From Chryseosolibacter histidinae (GTDB lineage: Bacteria > Bacteroidota > Bacteroidia > Cytophagales > Cyclobacteriaceae), in the NCBI RefSeq assembly GCF_018598225.1, contig NZ_JAHESF010000013.1:124001-188000 (forward strand): a DNA stretch of 64,000 nucleotides. Reading direction: 5' to 3'. Below are positions 1 to 8,851 of the stretch, in pieces. Below the pieces are notes generated by a model. That model was not told where the DNA came from and searched no databases. It worked only from the letters and a program-made list of their open reading frames with translations. Both the position numbers and the translations under genes were made by a program. Numbering within the stretch: the first letter of the stretch is position 1; every line of letters begins with the position of its first letter.

Positions 1-153
1 ACCGAAATACGGTGAATTTTCAGGATCTATACTCCTGACATTGTCGGCAAAAAGTTCGTCCTGGATCTCGAACCATTTTTCCTGCTGAGCAAGTTCATTG
101 AATCGGGCTGCAACTTCCTGTGTTGTCATGTCTCTGCTTGTTACGTTTGTCAT
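1..153 (-). CDS. NTF2/SnoaL-like protein, C-terminus outside the window
   Basis: Only the first 51 codons are visible. They start at an ATG (complement of 151-153) and run open to the window edge. The segment reads as a helix-rich start (TTQEVAARFNELAQQEKWFEIQDELF) followed by ADNVRSIDPENSPYFG, the usual opening of SnoaL/NTF2-fold proteins, where two helices precede the cone-shaped sheet. It has no signal peptide, so it is probably cytoplasmic. The next gene on this strand also contains NTF2-like domains but is secreted, so the two are not simple duplicates. Function cannot be assigned from this fragment. Confidence 0.6.
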   Translation of the reverse strand, partial: MTNVTSRDMTTQEVAARFNELAQQEKWFEIQDELFADNVRSIDPENSPYFG

Positions 154-314
154 TGGTTTATTTTTTTAATGGACCATCGATTATTGAAAAGTACTACCGC
201 TCCGCAGCAAAGTTTTTATGCCGCGTGGTAATTACATTAGCAAAGTAAATGTCTGAAAAGGTGACTTATGCGGTGTAAAATGGACCTTATAAGGGGGAGA
301 TTTGGACTTGCCCC

Positions 315-1175
315 CTATTGCTTCACACGCACTACTTTATCTCCGGAAGTATGAGATGAGATGGCCTTCCATTGGCCGTTTCTTTTGATCAGGATGTTGG
401 ACGATTGATAGACCAGGTTGTATACTCCCTGCTTGTCTTTGTTCCGTATGGTACCGGTGCCGGAGACAACCGCCGTATTGTTGTCGAAGATGTCCAGCCT
501 TTCGATCTTGAATTCAAAAGAGATGTATGTGGGTTTGTGAGCTTTGATATATTCCAGTTGATCACGCTTGTTGGATGATTCGCCATCTGAGCCGATCATT
601 TGAAACTCATCGGCCAGGATGCGGTCGAGCAGTACGGTATCCTGTTCGCGGTACGCCTTCGGCCACTCCACCTGCTTCAGATGCCGCAGCGTGGCTTCAT
701 CCTTTTCGCGGGTCCGTTTCCTGTTGTGTGCTTCCACCACGCTATACCACTCCCTGTTATCATAGTAATCGTACTGCCTGATGATCTTACCATCTTTAAA
801 ATGGAAGATATTCACGAACCGCATGGTGTAAGGCGCGCCGGCATAAAGGGCTTGTAACAAACCTTCTGTCACCAACGTATCGCCACATGCAATTTGCTGA
901 TCGACGCGCCAGGTATAATGATTATTGACATTGTTCTGCGTAAAATTTCTGAAGATGCCTTCCTTCGATCGTCCTACCCAGTCATAGGTCGGGTCGTCAA
1001 TCACAACAGAATCGGCATAAAAGTGTAAGAGCCGTTCTGCCGTGGGCACATCGCTGTAAGCCTGGTAATAGTTGTTAACAAAATTCCGGGGAATGGTGCT
1101 CTTTTGTTTCTGTCCGTAGGCAATGAAACAAAAGCCGGTCATGATCAACAGGAAAACTGATTTCATAAGGGTCAA
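315..1175 (-). CDS. secreted protein with two tandem NTF2-like (SnoaL/DUF4440) domains
   Basis: 286 residues. The N-terminus (MTLMKSVFLLIMTGFCFIAYGQ) is a signal peptide; the second Met (residue 4) is an equally good start. Residues of about 30-145 form one NTF2-like unit (NNYYQAYSDVPTAERLLHFY, then DPTYDWVGRSKEGIF). Residues of about 160-283 form a second, DUF4440-like unit, ending in the typical strand pair around NGQWKAISSHTS. NTF2-fold proteins bind small ligands or act as isomerases or hydrolases; no catalytic residues could be assigned here. The protein is probably periplasmic. It stands alone, with 160 bp to the next gene on the same strand. Confidence 0.75.
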   Translation of the reverse strand: MTLMKSVFLLIMTGFCFIAYGQKQKSTIPRNFVNNYYQAYSDVPTAERLLHFYADSVVIDDPTYDWVGRSKEGIFRNFTQNNVNNHYTWRVDQQIACGDTLVTEGLLQALYAGAPYTMRFVNIFHFKDGKIIRQYDYYDNREWYSVVEAHNRKRTREKDEATLRHLKQVEWPKAYREQDTVLLDRILADEFQMIGSDGESSNKRDQLEYIKAHKPTYISFEFKIERLDIFDNNTAVVSGTGTIRNKDKQGVYNLVYQSSNILIKRNGQWKAISSHTSGDKVVRVKQ

Positions 1176-1557
1176 ATATTTCCTTTACGGAATCTACATA
1201 CAGGGTAATTTAATCCATCGGATGATCCATTTCAACACGCATGGACGAACAAACCCTTGTACACATCGAACAACTGTCGGCTGGTACGCATTCCTCTTCG
1301 CATACAGGAATCAAGTCAATCACTTGCGTACTATACAAAGCCAAATAGGAATAACCCATAACCAATTTGGGACAAGCATGATCAAATATTGTCGCCATTT
1401 AGCAATAAAAAGCGCTATTTTGCTAAAGCAAGCGCCGATTTTATACCCTGGTACAGCGTTTGTCATGGATGCGAGCCGGCGGGTGTTGTTGGGGTAATAA
1501 AACCAATTAGGTTATATTTTTTTTTGAAATCGCCTGACACATAACCTTTAAATCTAT
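1176..1557. other. gene-free stretch
   Basis: About 380 bp between the divergent starts at 1175 (minus) and 1558 (plus), so it must hold both promoters. Short ORFs on both strands show no protein-like composition. A weak 7-bp inverted repeat (TTTAGCA 1398-1404, TGCTAAA 1421-1427) is the only structure seen. The last 50 bases before 1558 are very AT-rich (a T run near 1520), as expected for a Bacteroidota promoter and leader, but no motif is certain. Confidence 0.5.
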
Positions 1558-3264
1558 ATGCGTGTACTTCTTTCTGCAATGATGGGGCTATGTCTCGTCA
1601 TTCCTGCGCTCTCTCAAGATCAGCCTGCTTTCGAAAAGAAACCTTTTAAAGATCCGGAAGGAAATCTCTTTTGGCCCCTGGCCTTACCGGTTTACGTTCA
1701 ATTGTCTACGTCTCCCAATTCAACGGATGGGATGATGCTCGCCGACGCGAAGCAGACCACCTATCCCATGACCTGGGATGGTCACGGCAAACATTTTATC
1801 AAACATGAAGACATCAAAAATCCAAAGGATGGTGTAACCGCCGTTGCCTTTCCTGTCAATGTAGATGGGATCGCTCCGGTATCTGCGCTGGAACTGACAG
1901 GTGCACCCCGTTATGCAGCTGCTAAAGTTTACTTTGGAAAAAGTCTTACACTTTTTGCGAAAGCGACAGATGAAATGTCAGGGCTGGAAGGTGTGTACCT
2001 TTCCATTAACCAGGCACCTTTCACCAGGCAGTCATCTCCCCTCGCGTTGACTGACGAGAAAGAATACCAGGTGCGGTACTTCGCTGTGGATAAAGTGGGA
2101 AATGCCGAGCAACCCAAATCAGCATCCTTCTCGGTAGACCTCACACCACCCACCTCAGCCCACGAGGTAAGTGGAATCCATCTTGACGGACAAATACTTT
2201 CTCCACGCGCATTCATTTCTATTGCCGGCCATGATGAGGCATCGGGTATCAAAAAGATGGAATACTATTTTGATGGACAGAAGCCTGCTCCGTACAGCGC
2301 CAGAATTTCACTGGCTAACCTGGCCGATGGAGAACATACACTTACTTATTATGCAACGGATCATGTAGGCAATATTGAATCGCCAAAACAATTTACCTTT
2401 TACCTGGATTCGAAAGGTCCGCAGGTAACATCTTCATTCGATGCCGACTTTGCAGTTTCCGAAGGGAGATCTTACGCCAGCACGGGCACCCTGATCTCGC
2501 TGGAGGCTACCGATAACAAATCGGGTGTGAAGCAACTTTTCTATAGCATCAACGGATCGGCAGAACAGGTCTATACCGCTCCTTTTGCGTTACCCGCCAA
2601 ACAAGGCAGTTATTCGATCCGCTACCGGGCCATAGATCAGCTCGGCAACGTGGGCGCTACTTTCACCAACACACAGATCGCCACCATTTATGTTGATGAT
2701 ACTCCGCCCGTTGTAACGCACACTGTAAGCGCGCCGAAGGTCTTTACCCGCGATACACTTTTTGTTACCGACAAGGCAATCTTCACCATTAAAAGTTTTG
2801 ATGCAGAATCCGGAGGCGCCATTGTTGACTACAAGCTCGACAACGGCAATGAGATAACTTATGAGAAACCATTTAGCGTATCGGGTGAAGGCAAACATTC
2901 GATCTCTTATAGTGGCACCGACCTTGTTAATAATTCGGCTGTGAAGACGACTTTCTTTGTGGTGGACAATTCAGCGCCGGAGATTTTTATACACACGAGC
3001 CTTGAAAAAATAGGAGCACAAAAACTGGTAGCCAAAGAACAGGAGATTCCGGTCTACGCATCGGGAACGAGCTTTTACATGGCTGCTACCGACAAGTCTG
3101 TGGGCACGAAAGCCATTTATTATTCGCTCAACAATCAGGCAGAAGTTCTCTATACACAGCCTGTAAAGCTTGTCAAAAAAGGCGTTCATACGCTTAAGAT
3201 CAGGGCCGTGGATTACCTGGGGAACGTGCGTACGCTGGAGCCGGTAGATTTTGTGGTTCAATAA
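1558..3264 (+). CDS. secreted protein with five OmpL47-like Ig-type repeats
   Basis: 568 residues with a signal peptide (MRVLLSAMMGLCLVIPALSQ). After a lead segment of about 110 residues come five repeats of roughly 90-100 residues. Each ends in an aromatic-x-A-x-D-x-x-G-N signature: YFAVDKVGN at 174, YYATDHVGN at 264, YRAIDQLGN at 356, YSGTDLVNN at 451 and IRAVDYLGN at 548. Each of the first four is followed by a linker such as DLTPPTS, DSKGPQV, DDTPPVV or DNSAPEI. This is the pattern of OmpL47-type domains, Ig-like beta-sandwiches found on bacterial surface proteins. No enzyme domain, sortase or por-type C-terminal signal is evident, so it may be a periplasmic or surface structural or binding protein. 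The start follows an AT-rich leader. Confidence 0.8.
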   Translation: MRVLLSAMMGLCLVIPALSQDQPAFEKKPFKDPEGNLFWPLALPVYVQLSTSPNSTDGMMLADAKQTTYPMTWDGHGKHFIKHEDIKNPKDGVTAVAFPVNVDGIAPVSALELTGAPRYAAAKVYFGKSLTLFAKATDEMSGLEGVYLSINQAPFTRQSSPLALTDEKEYQVRYFAVDKVGNAEQPKSASFSVDLTPPTSAHEVSGIHLDGQILSPRAFISIAGHDEASGIKKMEYYFDGQKPAPYSARISLANLADGEHTLTYYATDHVGNIESPKQFTFYLDSKGPQVTSSFDADFAVSEGRSYASTGTLISLEATDNKSGVKQLFYSINGSAEQVYTAPFALPAKQGSYSIRYRAIDQLGNVGATFTNTQIATIYVDDTPPVVTHTVSAPKVFTRDTLFVTDKAIFTIKSFDAESGGAIVDYKLDNGNEITYEKPFSVSGEGKHSISYSGTDLVNNSAVKTTFFVVDNSAPEIFIHTSLEKIGAQKLVAKEQEIPVYASGTSFYMAATDKSVGTKAIYYSLNNQAEVLYTQPVKLVKKGVHTLKIRAVDYLGNVRTLEPVDFVVQ

Positions 3265-3363
3265 AGCCCTCGCGACTTTATAAATCCACTTCATTTTTTC
3301 ACCACCGGGAATAAACTGCAGGCAGAATTTGTATCTTGGTCCTACTAACCTGCAGCATTCCCC

Positions 3364-3588
3364 ATGGGCATCTTCGGCTTTTTGATCCTGATCGGCATCG
3401 GCGCCTATCTCTACAGAACCTATTTCTACACTCCCGGCTACGAAACCAAAGATGAGCGTTACAACGCCGAACGCAACAAACGCCAGCAGGAACTCGATGC
3501 GCTGCTCGACAAAATATCCAGAAGGGGAATGGACAGCCTCAGCGAATATGAACGCCGCCGCCTGAATGAGCTGTCGGGAAAAAGCTAG
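3364..3588 (+). CDS. small membrane-anchored protein, DUF6576-like
   Basis: 74 residues. One N-terminal transmembrane helix (GIFGFLILIGIGAYLYRTYFY) is followed by a charged tail with KRQQELDALLDKISRRGMDS and then LSEYERRRLNELS. The LDxxLDKIxxxGxxSLxxxE pattern is what I know from the C-terminal tails of Bacteroidota rhomboid-family proteins (DUF6576), here free-standing on a short anchor. Its stop codon (TAG, 3586-3588) directly abuts the stop of the convergent M13 peptidase at 3589. Function is unknown; a helical protein-interaction tail is a reasonable guess. Confidence 0.7.
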   Translation: MGIFGFLILIGIGAYLYRTYFYTPGYETKDERYNAERNKRQQELDALLDKISRRGMDSLSEYERRRLNELSGKS

Positions 3589-5601
3589 TTACCAGACGGT
3601 GATCCTTTCATTTTCAGGTTTGTACATCTTATCTCCCGGCTGCACATTGAATGCGTTGTAAAACGGTGTGAAGTTCATCAGCGGTCCGTTGACACGCCAC
3701 TTGGCCGGCGAGTGCGAATTTGTGTTGACATACATGCGCAAAAACTCGTCCCTGGTTTTCACACGCCATATTCTTGCTATCGAAATAAAGAAACGCTGAT
3801 CGGGTGTAAAGCCATCCAGTTTCGTAGTATCTTTTCCCTGCGCCGTCAGTTTAAAGGCGTCATACGCAATGGCTACACCGGCAATGTCTGCGGTATTCTC
3901 CCCTACTGTCAGCGCGCCTTTTACAGGAACAGAATCGAGCACAGTAAATGAATTATACTGATCGATCACCTGCTGTGTTTTTGCCTTGAACTTTTCATAG
4001 TCGGCCTTGTTCCACCAGTTGGTCACATTGCCGTCTTTATCATACTGTGCTCCCTGATCGTCGAACGAGTGTGTGATCTCATGACCGATCACCATACCAA
4101 TACCTCCGTAGTTAAGCGCATCGTCTGCGCTCAAATCGAAATAAGGCGCCTGCAGGATGCCGGCGGGGAAAACGATCTCATTTCCAGAAGGGTTGTTATA
4201 GGCAGTGACCGTTGGTGGCGTGGTAAACCATTCCGTTTTGTCTACCGGCTGCCCTACCCTGGTGAGGCGGTAAACGAAGTCATTTTTATTAGCCGATAAC
4301 CGGTTCTCAAAGTAGGCGTCTCTTTTCACCTCCACGTTCGAGTAATCTCTCCATTTATCCGGATACCCGATCTTCTCCGTGAAGGCGTACAACTTCTCTT
4401 TTGCCTTTGTTTTGGTAGAGTCGCTCATCCAATCCAGCTTATTGATGCGTGCCTCAAAAGCTTTTTTCAGGTTATCAACCAATACGGCCATACGTTTCTT
4501 GGCATCTTCCGGAAAGTATTTCTTCACATATAACTGTGCAAGGGCATGTCCGAGCGAACGATCAACCGCCTGGGTCATTTCTTCGGCGCGTGTTTTTTTA
4601 ACAGCCTGCCCGGTCAGTATTTTTGTATACTCAAAAGACGCATCGGTAAAAGGGCGGCTCAGGAAATTTGCATACGTGGTAAGGGCGTTGGCTTTTATGT
4701 AAACTTTCCAATTGCTGAGAGGCACCGACTTCAACATGGCATTCAGCTTGTCATAGTAAGCAGGCTGGCCCATATCGACTGAATCGACCTTCACGCCCAG
4801 GTCGTTGAGCAACGTTGGCCAGTTGAGGTTGGCATGTTTTTTCGAAATGGAGGTAACGGCCAGTTTATTGTAATTGGCTTTCACATCCCTGAGCTCAATG
4901 TTCGTTCTGTGCGCGGCAGCCAATTCCTTTTCAACTTCATAGGCAACAGATGCACTCTTCTCAGCGGATGCAGCGTCGCTTCCGGTGGATTGAAACAGGG
5001 TAGCAAGATACTTTTTGTAAGCCTTCTGAATTTTGAGCGTTGACGAATCTGTCTTGAAATAATAATCTCTTTCAGGTAAGCCGATCCCGGTTTGCCCCAA
5101 ATGCACGATGTTGATGGTGCTTTGTTTGTCGTCGGGGCCAACGTAAAAACCAATAATGGAACCATCGCCCACTTTCTGTTCTTCGGCCACAAGCTTCAGC
5201 AATGAAGGTATGTCGGTCAGCGCATCGATCCGTTCCAGCAAAGGTTTGATGGGTTCATAGCCGCGTTTGTTGATGGCTGCAGTGTCCATCCCTGAAGCAT
5301 AAAAATCACCGACTTTCTGCTCGATGCTTCCCGCGGGGTTATTGCTTCTCGAAACGCTGTCAAGAATTCCCTGCAGGCGGATGCGCTGCGGAAAGTTCAG
5401 AAAAGAATAAGAACCTACACCGGTTTGACTGGCCGGTATCGTAGCCGAGTCATACCAGATACCGTTGACGTACGTAAAAAAATCATCGCCAGGCTTTTTA
5501 GAATGATCTATTCCCGTGATGACTACACGTTTTGTATCAGGAGTTTGTTTACAGGCTGCAGCAAGCAACAATGCGAGCGAAAGATATACGAGTTTTTTCA
5601 T
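3589..5601 (-). CDS. M13-family (neprilysin/PepO-like) zinc metallopeptidase lipoprotein
   Basis: 670 residues, full family length. The N-terminus MKKLVYLSLALLLAAAC is a lipoprotein signal with the lipobox Cys at 17, so it is probably membrane-anchored in the periplasm or on the surface. The N-terminal peptidase_M13_N region is mostly helical. The catalytic region has the gluzincin motif HEITH at about residue 509 and the downstream ENTAD zinc ligand and Asp at about 568. The protein ends in ERITVW, the conserved C-terminal end of M13 enzymes, so it is complete. The family cleaves oligopeptides. It is monocistronic and convergent with the small gene ending at 3588, with no bases between them. 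Confidence 0.93.
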   Translation of the reverse strand: MKKLVYLSLALLLAAACKQTPDTKRVVITGIDHSKKPGDDFFTYVNGIWYDSATIPASQTGVGSYSFLNFPQRIRLQGILDSVSRSNNPAGSIEQKVGDFYASGMDTAAINKRGYEPIKPLLERIDALTDIPSLLKLVAEEQKVGDGSIIGFYVGPDDKQSTINIVHLGQTGIGLPERDYYFKTDSSTLKIQKAYKKYLATLFQSTGSDAASAEKSASVAYEVEKELAAAHRTNIELRDVKANYNKLAVTSISKKHANLNWPTLLNDLGVKVDSVDMGQPAYYDKLNAMLKSVPLSNWKVYIKANALTTYANFLSRPFTDASFEYTKILTGQAVKKTRAEEMTQAVDRSLGHALAQLYVKKYFPEDAKKRMAVLVDNLKKAFEARINKLDWMSDSTKTKAKEKLYAFTEKIGYPDKWRDYSNVEVKRDAYFENRLSANKNDFVYRLTRVGQPVDKTEWFTTPPTVTAYNNPSGNEIVFPAGILQAPYFDLSADDALNYGGIGMVIGHEITHSFDDQGAQYDKDGNVTNWWNKADYEKFKAKTQQVIDQYNSFTVLDSVPVKGALTVGENTADIAGVAIAYDAFKLTAQGKDTTKLDGFTPDQRFFISIARIWRVKTRDEFLRMYVNTNSHSPAKWRVNGPLMNFTPFYNAFNVQPGDKMYKPENERITVW

Positions 5602-5794
5602 GGGTTCTGGTGAGGCTGTCTCAGGGTATAGGAAATAATTATATCCTTAAAATAAGGAAAAGCATCTATCCGAATAAATCTTAATTGGTTTGAGCGGTCA
5701 AAAATTATTTCTATCTGACCTCGATCCCCATTCACATGGCCAGTGGTTATGACTGGAGACAGGCGATTGACCACCGATCTCGAAGAACAGTTCA

Positions 5795-6163
5795 CTAAAA
5801 AAAGCACCAGTCAACCAGTGCCAGTATTGACAAAAGGGCGAAGAGTATATGCGTAAAAACAACAGCGATCGGCCTTACCGGTTTCTCACGGATATCCTTC
5901 CAAAACAGGAAAAAGCCGAGCAGGGCAGTGACCACAAAAAGTAAAACTATCCGCCCTGGAAAATCTTCGATATGCCTGACAAAATAGATAACAATCAATA
6001 TAAGGCCCGTGGCGGATAACACCCCGTGCATGAACACGCTGACGGAAGATGTTTTCTTTTTAGAAAGAATCGAGATCGCTAACGTGAGCCCTGTTCCGCC
6101 GGAAAAAGTCACCAACAGCAAAGCAAGTATTACCAAAGTTTTTTGTGCCATCACAGGTTCCAT
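5795..6163 (-). CDS. small integral membrane protein, unknown
   Basis: About 122 residues from the ATG at 6163 (MEPVMAQKTLVI); the ATG at 6151 (MAQKTLVI) is an alternative. The same frame stays open further upstream to 6289, but that extension is polar, overlaps the neighbouring gene and looks non-coding. Four hydrophobic segments are visible (around VILALLLVTFSGGTGLTLAI, VLSATGLILIVIYFV, RIVLLFVVTALLGFFLF and AVVFTHILFALLSILALV), with short charged loops such as WKDIREKPVRPI. A small four-helix inner-membrane protein is inferred; I do not recognise a family. Confidence 0.6.
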   Translation of the reverse strand: MEPVMAQKTLVILALLLVTFSGGTGLTLAISILSKKKTSSVSVFMHGVLSATGLILIVIYFVRHIEDFPGRIVLLFVVTALLGFFLFWKDIREKPVRPIAVVFTHILFALLSILALVDWCFF

Positions 6164-6260
6164 GTCTCTACCGGGATTATAATTTACTGTCGTACAATCC
6201 GCAATATAGTGTAATTTGGAGTTCCGTTCACGGGAGCCCTTCTTATTCAATTCCGGATGG

Positions 6261-7346
6261 CTATTCCAACGACCGGAGAACGGCTTCAAAAATATTATGC
6301 GATCGTTTATGGCCGCCTCCGTAGGCGCTGGAGAGGAGGCTTACAACCAGGTTTTTGCCCGGTACTACGAAAAGTAAATTACCGCCGTTACCGGATGCAA
6401 AGAGACATTCGTATAGTTTTCCATCAACATTTTTTGTCGACTTGAACCAGAAGGTGCCGTAGCCTTGTGCAAATGGACCTTCGTTGGATATATCAAAGTT
6501 CACAGCAGAGATCTCTTTGATCCACGACTCGCTCACAATTTTCTTTCCCTGCCATTTGCCATGGCCAGCTACTACCTGTCCGATCTTTGCAAAGTCAACG
6601 GCAGAAAGGTACAAGTTGCCCATGGGTCCCGTGCTGCCGTTTGGCGCTGTATACCAATAGAATTCTCTGATACCAAGTGGGTCGAACAGGTTCTCTTTTG
6701 CAAACGCTGAAAGTTTCTTCCCGGATGTTTGTTCAATGATTGCACCAATGAGCATCGGACAGATATCGGCATAAACATATTTCTCTCCAGGAGAAGAAGT
6801 CATCGGAACTGACGTTGCGAAATTCACCCAGTTGTCTTTCAATAACCAGTTGGCCGTGTTACCGGGGGCGTTGTCATCATCATCGTTCACATACAGACCC
6901 GATGACATATTCAGCAGGTGTTTGATTTTGATACTTTTGTGCGCTGCATCCGGAACCTCGAACTTTTTTCCTGGAAAAAAATCATAGATGCTCTGCTCTG
7001 TACTTTTTACCAATCCTTTGTCGATTGCTATACCCAGTAGCAGAGCTGTGATGCCCTTACCCGCCGAACGAATATCGTGTATTGTTTCACGCCAGTAAGT
7101 GTTGAAATATTCTTCAACAACCAGTTTGTTGTCTTTGATAACCACGAGTGCCCTGAAATCGCGCGGCGGCGTGGACCTGATCAGGTCTATTAGTCTGGCG
7201 ATCGTATCCTTCTTCATGCCAACAGAAGAAAGCTGGGCCTGCGGCAGATCAGGGATTGGTGGCTGAAGCGGATCAGGACGATTTTGCGCTACACAACAGG
7301 AAGTTGTGATCAAAAGAGAAAACAGGAGAGATCGGATACGGATCAT
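6261..7346 (-). CDS. serine hydrolase, beta-lactamase/class C fold (beta-lactamase-related)
   Basis: 361 residues with a signal peptide (MIRIRSLLFSLLITTSCCVAQ); the two Cys near its end leave lipoprotein or Sec cleavage open. The catalytic SxxK tetrad is SAGK at 94-97. The second motif, usually Y-x-N, appears here as Y-A-D at 192-194 (in KYVYADICPMLIGAIIEQ). A HKRSH segment lies near the C-terminus where the third motif would be. The family includes D-Ala-D-Ala carboxypeptidases, esterases and 6-aminohexanoate-dimer-hydrolase-like enzymes; the substrate cannot be told from sequence. It is monocistronic. The downstream membrane-protein gene starts about 100 bp beyond its stop. Confidence 0.85.
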   Translation of the reverse strand: MIRIRSLLFSLLITTSCCVAQNRPDPLQPPIPDLPQAQLSSVGMKKDTIARLIDLIRSTPPRDFRALVVIKDNKLVVEEYFNTYWRETIHDIRSAGKGITALLLGIAIDKGLVKSTEQSIYDFFPGKKFEVPDAAHKSIKIKHLLNMSSGLYVNDDDDNAPGNTANWLLKDNWVNFATSVPMTSSPGEKYVYADICPMLIGAIIEQTSGKKLSAFAKENLFDPLGIREFYWYTAPNGSTGPMGNLYLSAVDFAKIGQVVAGHGKWQGKKIVSESWIKEISAVNFDISNEGPFAQGYGTFWFKSTKNVDGKLYECLFASGNGGNLLFVVPGKNLVVSLLSSAYGGGHKRSHNIFEAVLRSLE

Positions 7347-7580
7347 GGTGCGGGGCTTTTTTAGTTTTAATACCTAAGGACACGATTTTTAATCGACAGT
7401 TGCAAAATGTGCAATAAAAAAATCAAAAAAAAAGGCCATCATTAGACAGCCGGGGAACGCAACTTATAGTCATTCCCCTTTGCTCAAACAAAGGTGTCCT
7501 TTGACTATTTTACCCATCGAATTTCGCAATCCACCCTTCATTTGTCGCATTCACACACCATTAGTCTCTGCACAAGTTTG

Positions 7581-7588
7581 TAGGTTTG
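7581..7588 (+). promoter_or_regulatory. candidate Bacteroidota -7 box
   Basis: TAGGTTTG matches the TAnnTTTG consensus known for primary-sigma promoters in Bacteroidota. It lies 29 bp before the ATG of the DHFR-like gene. No convincing -33 TTG box sits at the normal distance, so this is only a candidate. Confidence 0.3.
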
Positions 7589-7617
7589 TGTCAGGCAACC
7601 ATCTCTAAAAAAAACCT

Positions 7618-8166
7618 ATGAAAGTAATTGCAGCAATGAACATGACACTCGATGGATTTTGCGATCACACGTATGGCAACGCTACTCCCGAGCTCCATCA
7701 GCACTATGCAGACATGCTGCGTGGCGCAGGTGCCGCTTTATATGGCCGAACAACTTACCAGCTCATGGAATTCTGGCCAACCGTTTTAAAAAACCCCACT
7801 GGTAACAAAGAGATGGACGACTTCGCAGTAGCAATGGACAACGTTCCTAAAGTTGTGTTTTCCCGTACACTGAAAAATCTGGATTGGCACTCCGCACGAT
7901 TGGCAACAAAGAGTCTTGAAGAGGAAGTTTCAAATCTAAAACGACAAGCAACGAAAGATATCTATGCCTGCAGCCCAAGCTTAATTGTGCAACTCACGGA
8001 GCTAAAGATGATTGACGAATACCAGTTGTGTGTTCACCCGGTTATCGCTGGAAGCGGTTTACCATTATTTAAAAATATCACCGACCAGGTTGCGCTTAAA
8101 TACTTGAAAACGAAACCGTTTGAGTCCGGTGCGTTGGTGCAGTATTATGAGAGGATTACAAATTAA
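7618..8166 (+). CDS. dihydrofolate reductase-like protein (RibD C-terminal domain family)
   Basis: 182 residues and complete. The start MKVIAAMNMTLDGFCD matches the opening strand and MSLDG-type turn of the family. AALYGRTTYQLMEFWPTV is the conserved nucleotide-binding segment, and DEYQLCVHPVIAGSGLPLF is the signature strand and loop near the C-terminus. Proteins of this kind (YwjB/YyaP-like) bind NADPH and resemble the reductase domain of riboflavin biosynthesis, but most have unknown substrates. No folate or riboflavin genes lie nearby. It stands alone between divergent and convergent neighbours. Confidence 0.88.
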   Translation: MKVIAAMNMTLDGFCDHTYGNATPELHQHYADMLRGAGAALYGRTTYQLMEFWPTVLKNPTGNKEMDDFAVAMDNVPKVVFSRTLKNLDWHSARLATKSLEEEVSNLKRQATKDIYACSPSLIVQLTELKMIDEYQLCVHPVIAGSGLPLFKNITDQVALKYLKTKPFESGALVQYYERITN

Positions 8167-8228
8167 GATGCGAGGGGGTCTTCACCTATGTCAGCGGAGA
8201 ACAGGTGTGGGTAAACTATCGACTAATT

Positions 8229-8579
8229 CTATTCGAGGTAAATAGTTTTATCCCTCAACTTATACCGAACAGTATTCGTGGGCTTTTCTCGGATAACAGT
8301 TTCACCGCCCCGGAAGACTAGCTCTTTTGTTCCGTACGCCATCCAGGTTTGATTTTCTTTGCTGAAAACAGCGCTATCTGCACGCAGCGTCAGGTCCTCT
8401 GTTTCAATTTTTACATTCTTTCTAAGGATCAACACCCTGCCGTCAGGTGCCACTTCCAGCTCGCGGCAGGAATATTGCTGCTTTGGTTCGTTTTTGCCTT
8501 TCAGGTTTACGCTCTTCTGGTTTTGCGCATAGACCAGCACAGGGGCTGTGAGTACAATGGTGAATAGTAGTCTTTTCAT
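8229..8579 (-). CDS. small secreted protein, possibly LptA/OstA-like
   Basis: 116 residues with a signal peptide (MKRLLFTIVLTAPVLVYAQ). The mature part is beta-rich, with repeating strands: VLILRKNVKIETEDLTLRAD, SAVFSKENQTWMAYGTKELV, then TVRYKLRDKTIYLE. The pattern of a modified layer followed by a residue-by-residue list of strands (xxLxADxAxFxxE) resembles the OstA/LptA beta-jellyroll of lipopolysaccharide transport, but the protein is too short for a full LptA. The family call is tentative; export to the periplasm is well supported. It is monocistronic and convergent with the DHFR-like gene. Confidence 0.6.
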   Translation of the reverse strand: MKRLLFTIVLTAPVLVYAQNQKSVNLKGKNEPKQQYSCRELEVAPDGRVLILRKNVKIETEDLTLRADSAVFSKENQTWMAYGTKELVFRGGETVIREKPTNTVRYKLRDKTIYLE

Positions 8580-8851
8580 AAATCGTTGTTTGGATAGCTA
8601 GTAACTTATAGCAAGGGTAATTACAACAATCAGGCCATTATAGGCTCCTCCCCCATCGCGATCTCCCGGCGAGGGCTGCATTACATCTATCTATTTTGAG
8701 ATTTTTGCGCAACTATTGTCTATCACCAGGAGGAGTCAGAATTCAACTTCTAGCTTTCCTTACTAACCCTTTTAATATTCTTGAAAAGGAACCGGAATTT
8801 GTTTTTGCTTTGGCGGTGGGTATTGGTGTAATATCGCAAAAATGAGGTATT

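Noticed and set aside
1210-1398. 62-residue Cys-rich minus-strand ORF
   Set aside because: No leader, no ribosome-binding site and no neighbours for a modified peptide; likely chance.
1123-1497. 124-residue plus-strand ORF
   Set aside because: Overlaps the start of the secreted NTF2 gene on the other strand and has no protein-like composition.
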